A stretch of DNA of 64,000 nucleotides from Bremerella cremea (GTDB lineage: Bacteria; Planctomycetota; Planctomycetia; Pirellulales; Pirellulaceae): NCBI RefSeq assembly GCF_003335505.1, contig NZ_QPEX01000011.1, positions 496,001 to 560,000 on the forward strand, read 5' to 3'. Position 1 is the first letter of the stretch; every line of letters begins with the position of its first letter. The notes under the pieces were generated by a model that saw nothing but the letters and a program-made list of their open reading frames with translations, had not been told where the DNA came from and made no database searches. Both the position numbers and the translations under genes were made by a program. This document shows, one piece after another, positions 43,702-53,189 of the stretch.

Positions 43702-44817
43702 ATGACGACCACTACTCCCAAGATTCGATTTGTCATGATCGGTGGTTTTTTGGGAGCAGGCAAAACCACCACGATTGGCCGTTTGGCCAAGGCTTATCAA
43801 GACCAAGGGCTGAAGGTGGGTGTCGTGACAAATGATCAGGCCGCCGATCTTGTGGATACCAACTTGCTACGGTCTCAAGGGCTGCAAGTGGGCGAAGTCG
43901 CTGGGGCCTGCTTCTGTTGCAACTTCAACGAACTGACTTCCACCGTCGAGAAGCTGTCGGCGGAAGAGCGACCAGATGTGGTGATCGCCGAGCCGGTCGG
44001 GAGTTGTACCGATCTGGTTGCAACGGTGATTCAACCGCTGATGCGTTTGTTTAAAGCCCAGTTCGATGTCGCACCGTATGGGGTTATTTTGAAACCGTCG
44101 CACGGTTTGCGAATTTTGCGGCAGGAGGCCAATGCTGGGTTTTCGCCGAAGGCTGCTTACATCTTTGAGAAGCAGCTTGAAGAAGCAGACTTTCTAATCG
44201 TTAATCGAATTGATGAACTCAGTGCCGAGCAGGTTGAGGAGCTTGTGGGGCTCATTCAGAAGTTTGCACCTGGGACACCGATTTTACGCCAGTCTGCTAA
44301 AACAGGAGAGGGCTTCGCTGGCTTGATCGACATGCTCGACCAACGCGGTGCATTTGGGCAGAAGATTTTAGAACTGGACTACGATGTCTATGCGGAAGGG
44401 GAAGCTGAGCTTGGCTGGCTGAACGGCAGCATGAAGGTGACCGCCGACAAGGCCTTTGCGTTGGATGAAGTGTTGCTCGGAATTGTGGAAGGGCTGCGCA
44501 GCGAACTGGCGAACGCCCAGGCCGAGACCGCTCACTTGAAGACAATTGGCTTGTGGGAAGGTGCTTATGGTGTGGCCAACCTGGTGAGCAGCGATACGCC
44601 GGCGGTCATGTCCCTAGAATCAAATTGCCAAACCAAAACCGCCGAGATCGTGGTGAACGCACGGGTCGCGATCGATCCTGAAACATTGCAAGCCGAGGTC
44701 GAAAAGGTGGTCCAGGCCGTTGCCGACAAGCACGGCCTGAAGGTTGAATTCCATCAAACGCAAAGCTTCCGGCCTGGTCGCCCGGTGCCGACGCATCGCT
44801 TTACTCAGCCACTCTAG
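43702..44817 (+). CDS. COG0523/CobW-type GTPase, metal chaperone-like
   Basis: A 371-residue GTPase of the G3E family. Walker A is [10 protein letters not shown] (14-23), the switch region has GACFCCNF with a CxCC metal motif, and NRIDEL fits the NKxD-type base-recognition motif. A C-terminal domain of about 130 residues follows. Family members deliver Zn, Co or Ni, or cofactor metals, to target proteins. The ATG at 43702 puts the P-loop at its usual position; an upstream TTG at 43645 is less likely. It is convergent with the TonB-dependent receptor, 62 bases apart, with a stem at 44816-44850 between them. Confidence 0.88.
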   Translation: MTTTTPKIRFVMIGGFLGAGKTTTIGRLAKAYQDQGLKVGVVTNDQAADLVDTNLLRSQGLQVGEVAGACFCCNFNELTSTVEKLSAEERPDVVIAEPVGSCTDLVATVIQPLMRLFKAQFDVAPYGVILKPSHGLRILRQEANAGFSPKAAYIFEKQLEEADFLIVNRIDELSAEQVEELVGLIQKFAPGTPILRQSAKTGEGFAGLIDMLDQRGAFGQKILELDYDVYAEGEAELGWLNGSMKVTADKAFALDEVLLGIVEGLRSELANAQAETAHLKTIGLWEGAYGVANLVSSDTPAVMSLESNCQTKTAEIVVNARVAIDPETLQAEVEKVVQAVADKHGLKVEFHQTQSFRPGRPVPTHRFTQPL

Positions 44818-44850
44818 CCGCTGTTTTTTTCGACAAAGGAAACAGCGGCT
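44816..44850. terminator. Inverted repeat between convergent genes
   Basis: AGCCGCTGTTT (44816-44826) and AAACAGCGGCT (44840-44850) form an 11-base stem overlapping the GTPase stop. No T run follows on either strand, so it may act as a bidirectional terminator only weakly. Confidence 0.45.
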
Positions 44851-44876
44851 GAGGTCGCCGGTTTAAGCCGCCTGCA

Positions 44877-47120
44877 TTAGTGGGTCAGTTCGTACGAAAG
44901 CAGGGCATTGATCCCTGGTCCGTCGCTGCCGGAGCCATGCACGCGGTACTGTTCGTCGAAGATGTTTTCGACGTTCAGTGAGACGCGCTGGCGGGGCGAG
45001 ATCATCCGGCCGTAGCGAAAGTTCAAAGTCGCGAAACCGGGCGTGCCCCCAGGCGGGATACGATTGGGATCGGACTTGTCGCGAGCCGAAAGCCGGTCTT
45101 GCTTGTCCACGAGCCAAGCGTACGTATCGAACCAGTCGCGACCTTCATTCCAGCGTTTACGAATGCCCAAAGTGCCTTGCTGGGGAGGAATACGAGAAAG
45201 CGGTTCGTCCTTCTCCAGGTTCTGCCCATAGGTATACCAATAGTTGCCGTACACGCTCCAGTTGTAGCTGAGCTGGTATTCGGCAGAGAACTCGACGCCG
45301 TTCAAATAGGCATGGCCATTCGAGCGGTCAAGCAGTTGCATTGTATTGGGGGCACTGGTGTCGATGTAGTTTTGTAAGTCGTTCCACCAGACATACGTCT
45401 GGGCACGGAATCGCTCGGTGTTCATCTTCGAGCCGATCTCGTAAGTGATGCTATTCTCGGGCATCAAATTGGGGTTGGGAAGTTGAGTCCCCACAAAGAC
45501 ATTTCCGTTGATCGCTGCCAGGTCGTCGATGTTTGGGGCGCGGAAGCCTTCGCTGATCGATCCCACCAGGTGAAGCTCGTCGGTCAGCTTGTAAGTCAAA
45601 CCGATGTTGCCGACCCAGTCTTGGTATTCAGGGTCAATATGATCGCTGATCGAGCCTACGGTAACCGTTGCTCCGGCCGTCGTATGCTCGTAACGAACAC
45701 CTCCGGTAAGCAGCAACTTTTCGGTTAGCTCACCTTCCCATTGCACATATCCGCCGTACCGAGAGTAAAAAGAATCGTTAGGGATCTCGCCGGGGCGATG
45801 GGTGACGGTGGGAGGAACGGTGCCGTAGTTGATATCGCTACGGGCCGAACCAATTTCGTCGTGGTACCAATCGAACCCGTAAGAAACGGTTCCCCAGCGA
45901 TCGAGCGATTTCATGAACGAAAACGTCAGGCCGAACTGTTCGTCAAAGAAGCTGCGTTCGCTGACAACGTTGGGATCTTTGCCGGGGCGAAAGTCTCGGT
46001 CTTTACGTAGCTCGTCGGTACGTTGTAGCGAGGTCGTTATTTGATAAAAGTCAGCTAACCCTACATCGCAGATCCCTTGATACCGCAAGTAATACAGATC
46101 GCGAACTTGGGGATCAAAAATCGATTCGCGATTGGCAGGATAGCGATCAGTGCGGAAGATATCTTCGCCGCGATAATGTTGCAGACCAAAAATAAGCTCC
46201 GAGGTGTCATCCACCAAGTAGGTGACTTTCAGGTCAGCAGCATTGTAACGCCAACTGGTTGCCGGTTGACGGCCGACGTCAAATCCTACCGGAGCATCAG
46301 GAGAACCGCCGATATCGAGGTTGTTGTAATTGCCGTAAGTACCGCCGCCATAGAACCCGGTCGATTCCGTGAATCCTTCGACACTCACACGCCCGGTATA
46401 GCCCAGGTCGGCGGAGCTGAAACGTTGAATGGTGCCGCCGGTTAAGTAGTTGTAGCTGGTGTAGTTCGCGCTCTTGGTAACTACATTAATGACACCGCCG
46501 ATTGCATCACTTCCGTACAGCACACTACCAGGGCCGCGAATGACTTCAATGTGATCGACCGTGTTGGGATCGATTGTGTTGAAGTATTGATTGGGGCCAC
46601 TCCGAAACGTAGCGTTGGTCATGCGGACTCCGTCGACCATGATCAAGACTTGTTGGCCAGTCAAACCTCGGACATAGGGAGAGGATTGCCCACGTCCGGT
46701 TCGTTGAACCATAACCCCCACTTCATTCTCCAAAGCCTGGCCCATGTCGAGTGGTGCTTTTTCCAGCAAGCGTTGCTGCGAGATGATGTCGATGGCGCGG
46801 GGGTTATCGAAGAGAGACAGTGGTGCTCCTCGGGTACCGTCGCTCCAGCTTTGCAACATTTGGTCCGACAGCGCGGGAAACAGCGCATCGAACTCTGCCG
46901 CATCGTTGAAGATCGAATTCTCGTCGATCACATTGGGAAGTGTTTGCTGGGCTGGCTCAGATTGGTCGTTGGGAAGTACGTCGACCGGGGGGAGGCGTGG
47001 AGTTTCGTCTTGCCAAACAATCGGTTGCATCGAAGGGGCAGGGGAGAGCTCTTGCGAGAAAGCGGCCTGGGAAATCGTCCCCAGTAATAACGCGGTCAAA
47101 GAAAGTTGAATTTGAGACAT
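44877..47120 (-). CDS. TonB-dependent outer-membrane receptor, heme-type context
   Basis: A 747-residue receptor with a signal peptide, an N-terminal plug (including GVMVQRTGRGQSSPYVRGL and VDHIEVIRGPGSVLYGSDAIGGVINVV parts) and a C-terminal 22-strand barrel. It carries both FRAP (526-529) and NPNL (549-552) boxes, found in many heme receptors, but the histidine usually present between them is missing. The divergent neighbour is HemP and then TonB, which supports heme or iron uptake. The plug is preceded by about 90 residues, a somewhat long N-terminal extension, but there is no clear sigma-regulator domain. Ligand assignment is by context. Confidence 0.85.
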   Translation of the reverse strand: MSQIQLSLTALLLGTISQAAFSQELSPAPSMQPIVWQDETPRLPPVDVLPNDQSEPAQQTLPNVIDENSIFNDAAEFDALFPALSDQMLQSWSDGTRGAPLSLFDNPRAIDIISQQRLLEKAPLDMGQALENEVGVMVQRTGRGQSSPYVRGLTGQQVLIMVDGVRMTNATFRSGPNQYFNTIDPNTVDHIEVIRGPGSVLYGSDAIGGVINVVTKSANYTSYNYLTGGTIQRFSSADLGYTGRVSVEGFTESTGFYGGGTYGNYNNLDIGGSPDAPVGFDVGRQPATSWRYNAADLKVTYLVDDTSELIFGLQHYRGEDIFRTDRYPANRESIFDPQVRDLYYLRYQGICDVGLADFYQITTSLQRTDELRKDRDFRPGKDPNVVSERSFFDEQFGLTFSFMKSLDRWGTVSYGFDWYHDEIGSARSDINYGTVPPTVTHRPGEIPNDSFYSRYGGYVQWEGELTEKLLLTGGVRYEHTTAGATVTVGSISDHIDPEYQDWVGNIGLTYKLTDELHLVGSISEGFRAPNIDDLAAINGNVFVGTQLPNPNLMPENSITYEIGSKMNTERFRAQTYVWWNDLQNYIDTSAPNTMQLLDRSNGHAYLNGVEFSAEYQLSYNWSVYGNYWYTYGQNLEKDEPLSRIPPQQGTLGIRKRWNEGRDWFDTYAWLVDKQDRLSARDKSDPNRIPPGGTPGFATLNFRYGRMISPRQRVSLNVENIFDEQYRVHGSGSDGPGINALLSYELTH

Positions 47121-47500
47121 CGTGAGAGTGCTGGCTCCAGGCGAAAACCGGCCCTCTTGGCTCTGCAGCTAGAGGTGAGCTCGGTCTTCAGATGAAAGTG
47201 GGGTATCAGTCACCTTCGGCAGCAAGCTCGGTTGAATTCGGAGGAATGCTTGAAACCGCTAGAGATTGCCTGGCTTTACTAGAGTGTTTGTCGTATCTGG
47301 CGACATCGGTGTCGTGCTGCGCGACAGTGTTTGCCGTTTTGCCCAAGAAAATCGCTTGAATTGTCGCTGGCGCGCCAATTGCAATGTGAGAATTGCCCTC
47401 TGGCAAATTACGGAAAGCCGGGCGATTTTTCAAAAAACGATGTTCCACGAAACCCTGTCAGGGGATTCGTCCGATTCCTCTAGTAGAAGTGTTCAGCGCG
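47121..47500. promoter_or_regulatory. 380-base divergent regulatory region
   Basis: Lies between the TonB-dependent receptor (minus) and hemP (plus), so it should contain both promoters. A GCAAT/ATTGC inverted repeat at 47381-47396 (6-base spacer) is the best operator candidate; it is not a convincing match to the classical Fur box. A GGCGCGCC palindrome lies at 47369-47376. No open frame in this region has recognisable content. Confidence 0.5.
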
Positions 47501-47701
47501 ATGCATGGTAGCTATGATGACATGAGCGGTGTCCAGGTAACCGATCGACCGCTTCAGCGTGTTTCTGCTGATCAAGATCGTTGTTCGCCGATTGCCTCTC
47601 AGGACCTCTTACAGGGCCAGCGGCAGGTTTGGATCGATCACGGTGGCACGCTTTATTGTTTGAAGGCGACCTCTAACGGGCGTCTGTATTTGACCAAATA
47701 G
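47501..47701 (+). CDS. hemP: HemP-like heme uptake protein
   Basis: A 66-residue protein whose C-terminal half matches HemP: S..LLQGQ..VWIDHGGTLYCLKAT..GRLYLTK, in order LLQGQRQVWIDHGG and GRLYLTK. HemP is a short cytoplasmic protein found beside heme receptor genes, where it is implicated in their expression. The ATG at 47501 fits the family's length; a second ATG at 47522 is possible. It is transcribed toward tonB and divergent from the receptor, the arrangement expected for a heme uptake locus. Confidence 0.85.
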   Translation: MHGSYDDMSGVQVTDRPLQRVSADQDRCSPIASQDLLQGQRQVWIDHGGTLYCLKATSNGRLYLTK

Positions 47702-47794
47702 AGTTCCCTGTCTGAACTTGCGGATAGACCCAGGGAAGCTCCCTTTGAAAGGCCAGTTTCCCTCGGTGGTTGTTGCCGTGGCTTGGTCAGAGAC

Positions 47795-48550
47795 ATGCGG
47801 CATTTAGCAACCCGACAATTTGCCATCCATTTTTCTGTGTGGTCCCATGCAATCGTGTTGCTGGCGATTGCCTGGAAAGGGTCGGCCATGTTGGTCACAA
47901 CCGAGTTCGCCGGGCAGCGTCAGGCGGTCAACATTTCGGCCACCTTTGCTCCGCCAACCCCGCTAAGTGAGCCGGAACCGGTGGAAGTGGTGCAAAGCGA
48001 AATGGAAGCAGAGGAATCGACGGCCAACGTTGAGCCCGATGCTACCATCGCGAAAGAGACGCTCGATCTTCAGCCCACCGTTGAGCATTCTTCTCTCTTG
48101 GTCGAGCAGCCTGCGACCCCTAAGGTTCAAGTTGACCAGCGCCGGCAGTTCAAACGTCAGCCCGAACTGGTAGAGCCGGAGGTCAAGCGGCTTGAACGTA
48201 AAACGCGCACCTTCGAGGTCGCCTCGTTGGCCCAAGCCAAGCCGGCTCCTTTGGGAACGAGCAAGAAGACCCCGCCAGATTTCTCACAAAACCTGCCACC
48301 GGTCTACCCTGCGGAAGCACTTCGCAGAGGCTGGAAGGGAGAGGTTTTACTGCGTTTAACGATCGATCTCGATGGGACGGTAAGTGAGGTGACGATCGTC
48401 AGAAGCAGCGGTTACCCCATTCTGGACAGTGCAGCAGTAGCCGCAGTGCGGTCGTGGCGTGGTGTACCTACGATGCAAGATGGAGAGCCTATTGTCGCCC
48501 AATGGGAGCTTCCCATTCGCTTTCGTTCCCGCCCCGTTTCTACCCGATGA
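47795..48550 (+). CDS. tonB: TonB-like energy transducer
   Basis: A 251-residue protein. An N-terminal membrane segment (about 12-35) precedes a proline- and glutamate-rich periplasmic linker and a C-terminal TonB domain: PVYPAEALRRGWKGEVLLRL, then SEVTIVRSSGYPILDSAAVAAVRSW. It should carry energy from the inner membrane to the receptor beside hemP. The ATG at 47795 is preferred to 47783 as it begins the membrane segment cleanly. ExbB and ExbD are not in this window. The gap from hemP is 93 bases. Confidence 0.88.
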   Translation: MRHLATRQFAIHFSVWSHAIVLLAIAWKGSAMLVTTEFAGQRQAVNISATFAPPTPLSEPEPVEVVQSEMEAEESTANVEPDATIAKETLDLQPTVEHSSLLVEQPATPKVQVDQRRQFKRQPELVEPEVKRLERKTRTFEVASLAQAKPAPLGTSKKTPPDFSQNLPPVYPAEALRRGWKGEVLLRLTIDLDGTVSEVTIVRSSGYPILDSAAVAAVRSWRGVPTMQDGEPIVAQWELPIRFRSRPVSTR

Positions 48551-48743
48551 GTGCCGCGTTTCTGGCTGGCACAATCCGGATATTCAACGTATCTCGTTAC
48601 AGAAAAGGCCTCCCCCGTCATTTTGGAGCAACCTGCGGAAAGGCGCGATAGAGATTGCTGCCTGGGGGGTCGATAACGGGTAGGTTGACTGGGCGAAGTT
48701 GCCCTCTCGATTCGAATTACCTACGACAGGGGCAACGTAGGAA

Positions 48744-51665
48744 ATGCACTCCCGCAAGTTCCTATTACGGGTCGTCGTCGAACTCATAGTGACGGTTTGC
48801 CTGGCATTTTTTGTATCGGAACTGTTGCTACCGCTGGTGGCACCTCGGTTTCCGGATGCAGCATCACGAATGATATTCCTGAGCTTGGCGATGCTGTTAG
48901 CCGGGCCCGTGGTGGTTTATCGTGCGCTGACAGCTTGGGCGTATCACGATGGTAAGGCGTTAAGCGGGGATGTGGTTCGCCCCTTTTTCGCAATCATGGC
49001 GTGTGGCGTGTTGTTAACGACGCTTGCCACCATTTGGATGGCCTACGAATCTCGCCGCGATTCGGAAGCGAAATTCGATGCGTTGGCCGAGCGCGTCAAA
49101 GTGGAAATGACGCGACGCATGGCGAACTTCGAGTATGGCTTGAAGGCACTGCGTGGTTTGCACGAGGCAAGCGAAGAGGTCAGCCTGAAGGAGTTCCGCA
49201 ATTATTGCGAGGTGGTCAACCCTGTCGAGAGTTTTCCTGGGGCAATGGGGCAAGGCTTCATTCGCCGGGTTCAATCTAGCCAGCGCGACGCCTTTTTGAA
49301 TTGGGCTCATGAAAACTTGGGTCGCGATTTTAAGATCAAGTCGGCTGGAAGCGTCAAGGAGCATGACAACTATTACGTGATTTGCCATATCGAACCACTT
49401 GCGAGAAATCAAGCAGCGTGGGGCTTAGATGTTGGCTCTGAGAGAAATCGACGCGAAGCCGCCGATAAAGCGATTCAGACCGGGCTTCCGACATTGACGG
49501 CGAAGATTAATTTGGTTCAGGATCAACTGAATCATAACGGTTTTCTGTATTACTTGGCCGTCTACGAGACTGGCATGCCACGTAATACGGCTGAGGAGCG
49601 AGATAAGGCATTCATGGGGTGGGCCTACATGCCGATTACCTCGGAACTTGCATTGGAAGGAATCATTCAGTCTGCAGATGAAATGCTGGACATTGAAGTT
49701 TACGACGACACGGCCTTGGATCCCTCTTCCAAGCTATTCTGTGGTCACGGATTTCACTTCCCCGAAGGTGGCGTGGCCAAGGCAAGTTATCGACCTCAGT
49801 TCATTAAATCGTTTCCCGAGCAAATTGGGGGACGACATTGGACGGTACAGATTACTAGCAATCCGAATTTCGATAAGACGATCAGTTTCATGCGTCCAGA
49901 GATTACGATTCTCTTTGGCGGCTTGTTGACATTCCTCGTTGCGGCTGTGGTCTGGAATATGGGAAGCTCGCGACGACAAGCGATCCAACTTGCGGAAACG
50001 ATGACGGTTGATTTGAAGACGGCGAAGGACGAAGCCGAGCAAAACGCCCATCGCTTCACCGCCATTTTCATTAACGTGCCGGTCGGGGTCGCTCTCTTAG
50101 ACGCCGACGGTCGTGTGTTGAATATCAACCCAGAAGGGCTCAAGCTGTGGGAGGCTTATTCTCGCCGTCAATTGCGTGGCTGCTCGCTACTAGATCAGGT
50201 TCCCGATGATGGTCATGCGGCGGTTTTGCACACGTTGAAAGAGGCAGTTGCTGGAAGGGATGCCCATACCGAATTCCAGATGATCGGCTTCCGAGGAACA
50301 GTGCGTTTAGTTGAAATGCACGCCGTTGTCGTGGGCAATGTGAGACATGACGGCGCTTCCACTCAGATATTGACAGCCATGCGCGATATCACCAAGCAGC
50401 GGCGAACTGAGAATGAGTTGCGCGAGGCTCGGAGTCGGGCTGAGGCGGCCAACCAAACCAAGAGCGAGTTTCTGGCGAACATGAGCCACGAGATCAGAAC
50501 GCCCATGACCGCCATTCTTGGGTATACCGATCTGCTGGCCGAAGAGCAGCATCGTGAGGTGTCGCTCAACGACCGAATGGAGTACATCAATACCATTCGT
50601 CGTAACGGCGAGCATCTGTTGATGATCATCAACGATATCCTCGATCTCTCGAAGATCGAAGCCGGCAAGATGACCGTCGAGTCGGTTCCCACCCGAATCG
50701 ATATGGTGGTTCGGGAAGTGATGGAATTGATGCAAGTCAAAGCGGCCGCCAAGGGGTTGGCGCTTAGTGCGACCATCGAGACCAAAATCCCCAAGGTCAT
50801 TCCATGCGATCCGATTCGGTTACGGCAAATCTTAGTGAACCTAGTAGGGAATGCGATCAAGTTCACCGAGATTGGCTGTGTGCGAGTTCAATGCCGCTAC
50901 GATTCTACATCGAAAGCAGTGCAAATCGCTGTCGAAGATAGCGGCATCGGCATGACCGAGATGCAAATGGAAAGGTTGTTCCAGGCCTTTGTGCAAGCCG
51001 ACAACTCAATGACACGGCGTTTCGGAGGAACGGGCCTAGGGCTCCGCATCAGCAAACGGCTCGCCGAAATCTTAGGCGGAGATATCACCATTACCAGTGA
51101 GATTGGTATTGGGAGCACCTTCTGTGTCTCGTTGTTCATCGACAATATTCACGATAGTAATTGGCTTGAACCCACTGAGCACCTCGAAGCGATTGGGAAA
51201 GTAGATTCATCCGATCAAGCAAAGGCGAAAGAGCACAAGCGCCCGCTGCAGGGGATGAAGATTCTGTTGGCCGAAGATGGCCCCGATAATATTCGCTTGA
51301 TCTCCTTTCACTTACGCAAAGCAGGCGCTGAAGTCGACACGGTTGAAAACGGCAAGTTATTGATCGAAAAAATGACGGTCGATGGAACCGTCGAAGGGGA
51401 ACTGAAAGACCCGTCCCCTTGCGATGTCGTGTTGACCGATATGCAAATGCCGGAGATGGACGGGTACGAAGCGGCTCGACTATTACGCGCGAAAGGTGCC
51501 CGCTTACCAATCGTGGCCTTAACCGCTCATGCGATGTCAGGCGATTTAAAGAAGTGTTTAGACGCTGGGTGTTCTGCTTATGCCACTAAGCCCATCGATC
51601 GCGATCGACTTATCAAATCGGTTCAGCGTTTTCATCCTGAAGCCATGTCGTCGACGGTGATTTGA
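48744..51665 (+). CDS. CHASE/PAS hybrid sensor histidine kinase with receiver
   Basis: A 973-residue membrane kinase. Three hydrophobic N-terminal segments (about 7-31, 41-62 and 82-100) are followed by a CHASE domain (about 115-370), a further membrane helix (387-406), a PAS domain (about 435-550), and a HisKA domain with H582 in [10 protein letters not shown]. The HATPase has N703, DSGIGM (732-737) and GTGLGL (762-767). A receiver at about 838-965 has D899 in [12 protein letters not shown] and the K in YATKP. CHASE domains bind small ligands outside the cell; the ligand and the output regulator are unknown. Confidence 0.93.
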   Translation: MHSRKFLLRVVVELIVTVCLAFFVSELLLPLVAPRFPDAASRMIFLSLAMLLAGPVVVYRALTAWAYHDGKALSGDVVRPFFAIMACGVLLTTLATIWMAYESRRDSEAKFDALAERVKVEMTRRMANFEYGLKALRGLHEASEEVSLKEFRNYCEVVNPVESFPGAMGQGFIRRVQSSQRDAFLNWAHENLGRDFKIKSAGSVKEHDNYYVICHIEPLARNQAAWGLDVGSERNRREAADKAIQTGLPTLTAKINLVQDQLNHNGFLYYLAVYETGMPRNTAEERDKAFMGWAYMPITSELALEGIIQSADEMLDIEVYDDTALDPSSKLFCGHGFHFPEGGVAKASYRPQFIKSFPEQIGGRHWTVQITSNPNFDKTISFMRPEITILFGGLLTFLVAAVVWNMGSSRRQAIQLAETMTVDLKTAKDEAEQNAHRFTAIFINVPVGVALLDADGRVLNINPEGLKLWEAYSRRQLRGCSLLDQVPDDGHAAVLHTLKEAVAGRDAHTEFQMIGFRGTVRLVEMHAVVVGNVRHDGASTQILTAMRDITKQRRTENELREARSRAEAANQTKSEFLANMSHEIRTPMTAILGYTDLLAEEQHREVSLNDRMEYINTIRRNGEHLLMIINDILDLSKIEAGKMTVESVPTRIDMVVREVMELMQVKAAAKGLALSATIETKIPKVIPCDPIRLRQILVNLVGNAIKFTEIGCVRVQCRYDSTSKAVQIAVEDSGIGMTEMQMERLFQAFVQADNSMTRRFGGTGLGLRISKRLAEILGGDITITSEIGIGSTFCVSLFIDNIHDSNWLEPTEHLEAIGKVDSSDQAKAKEHKRPLQGMKILLAEDGPDNIRLISFHLRKAGAEVDTVENGKLLIEKMTVDGTVEGELKDPSPCDVVLTDMQMPEMDGYEAARLLRAKGARLPIVALTAHAMSGDLKKCLDAGCSAYATKPIDRDRLIKSVQRFHPEAMSSTVI

Positions 51666-51700
51666 TTTCACGACGGGAATCGCCGCGTCGTGAAATTTAA
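51665..51700 (+). terminator. Rho-independent terminator of the hybrid kinase
   Basis: ATTTCACGACG (51665-51675) pairs with CGTCGTGAAAT (51686-51696), an 11-base stem starting at the stop codon, followed by TTAACGGATTCTTCC. The T run is weak but the stem is strong and well placed. Confidence 0.65.
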
Positions 51701-51758
51701 CGGATTCTTCCCTGTGATCCAGCAAGCTGGTCTGTATCACATCTTGCCTTATGCACCT

Positions 51759-51923
51759 TAGCAGCCTGTTGAATTTCTCAGATCGGCTACGTTATTGAGA
51801 TTGGACCGATTGCGGCGTTGTGAATTCCTCGACATATCTCGTGGATATGCCTGCGGTTTCACGCCTTGCACTCGCTCCAATCTCAATAACTCGCTCACGA
51901 AGCAGAAAATCAACAGACTGTTA
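51759..51923. mobile_element. 165-base nested palindromic element, MITE-like
   Basis: Left arm 51759-51805 and right arm 51876-51923 are imperfect inverted repeats (about 35 of 47 matches), ending in GTTATTGAGATTGGA and its complement. Inside lie two more paired blocks: GGCGTTGTGAA with TTCACGCC, and CATAT with ATATG at 51833-51849. The whole segment can fold into one long hairpin. It has the look of a non-autonomous mobile element or the fused ends of an insertion sequence. A 62-codon frame at 51795-51983 overlaps it but is not convincing as a gene. Confidence 0.6.
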
Positions 51924-52220
51924 GCGGAAGTGGGAAAACGCTCGATCCATTCGGATCACCAGGCGGTGTCCTGTTTTGAATAAGGGTTGCAGCACGACAG
52001 AAAATGGCCATGGCGACAAGTCAGGCAGCAATGCGGCCCTTTTTTGACGATTTTTGGGGATAAACCACTGCAGTCTCCCCGATTGGGGCGTTGATTTGGG
52101 AGGTAAAGGTTCGTATTCTAAGGGCTCGTATTGAGACTGTGTCTCTGTATTGGTAAGCGTGCCACCGCCAGCCTGCCAGAACCCAACCCTCCCACATCAA
52201 CCGATAGTTTGGTGGCTTAA
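51924..52220. other. Region upstream of the DUF1559 gene
   Basis: About 300 bases with no gene or clear repeat. They must hold the promoter of the following DUF1559 gene. AT-rich GATTTTTGGGGATAAACC and later TTGAGACTGTGTCTCTGTATTGG segments could contain promoter elements, but no matched pair is convincing. Confidence 0.4.
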
Positions 52221-53189
52221 ATGATTCAACGTAAAGGGTTTACACTCGTCGAACTGCTGGTCGTGATTGCGATCATCGGTATTCTGATTGCCATGCTCCT
52301 TCCCGCCGTCCAACAGGCCCGCGAGGCCGCTCGACGGATGCATTGCTTGAACAATCTCAAGCAAATTGGCTTAGGAATGCAAAATTTCCACGCCGCTCAT
52401 GATTGTTTTCCTACCAGCGTCTCCGGCAATGGAGCATCGCACTATTGGTGCGCCCAGATTCTTCCTTACATGGAGCAGAATCCCCTAGCGAACATTTACG
52501 ATTACTCGGTGAAGTTCAACGACATCAAGAATCGCGAAGCCGTTCAATATCCAGTGCCGTTCATGCTTTGTCCCAGTACGCCTGGCGGTCCTATTCCGCA
52601 TCCAAAGTTCAAGCGTTCTACTTCCTCCAGCCCGGAAGAATGGGGGTCGATCGGTACGGATTACGCTGGCTCAGCTGGCCCTAATTCCAAATTATGGAAA
52701 AACCCAGCGGTGGTTTCTTATCCCGAGCCAGAAAGCATCGATGGTCTCTTTAAGGGATCGGTAAAGCCGGGTGAGAAAGGCCGCCGGATTCGTGATGTGA
52801 CCGATGGAACCTCGAATTCGATTGGGTTTGTTGAGTCAGCCGCGCGGCCTCAAAAGTGGGAAGGGACAAGACAAGTTCCAGACTCAGGACTCTATAGCAG
52901 TGCCTCGTCGAACTATGTTTCTGTTTGTAGCTGGGCAGAAGGCAATCTCTTTGTCGTGCGTGGTTTTGCGTTCGATGGTTCAATCGCTGACGAAACCAAG
53001 CAGTGGAGCTACCCTGGACCGATGATGGTCAATGGGTCGAACTACTACGGGATTTATGCGTTTCATCCTGGTGGGGCGAATGTCGCTTTGGTGGATGGTT
53101 CGGTTCGATTCTTAACCGAAACAACGAGCCCAGATATTGTCGCTTCCTTGTTGACAATCGCCGGCGGCGAAGTGGTAGGAGAGTACTAA
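52221..53189 (+). CDS. DUF1559 pseudopilin-like protein
   Basis: A 322-residue protein with the prepilin leader [16 protein letters not shown], a DUF1559 domain and the usual [17 protein letters not shown] ending. Same length and plan as the protein at 40658. Its stop codon overlaps the start of the following cytochrome c peroxidase-like gene by one base (TAATG), so the two are translationally coupled. DUF1559 proteins are thought to be exported by a pilus or type II-like machine; the partner relationship with a peroxidase is unusual. Confidence 0.92.
   Translation: MIQRKGFTLVELLVVIAIIGILIAMLLPAVQQAREAARRMHCLNNLKQIGLGMQNFHAAHDCFPTSVSGNGASHYWCAQILPYMEQNPLANIYDYSVKFNDIKNREAVQYPVPFMLCPSTPGGPIPHPKFKRSTSSSPEEWGSIGTDYAGSAGPNSKLWKNPAVVSYPEPESIDGLFKGSVKPGEKGRRIRDVTDGTSNSIGFVESAARPQKWEGTRQVPDSGLYSSASSNYVSVCSWAEGNLFVVRGFAFDGSIADETKQWSYPGPMMVNGSNYYGIYAFHPGGANVALVDGSVRFLTETTSPDIVASLLTIAGGEVVGEY

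Noticed and set aside
47121..47500. Classical Fur box in the receptor/hemP region
   Set aside because: No 19-base match to the usual inverted repeat was found; only the weaker GCAAT/ATTGC repeat remains.
51795..51983. 62-codon frame over the nested palindrome
   Set aside because: It spans the inverted repeat arms, so the frame is likely a chance product of the repeat; kept only as part of the element.
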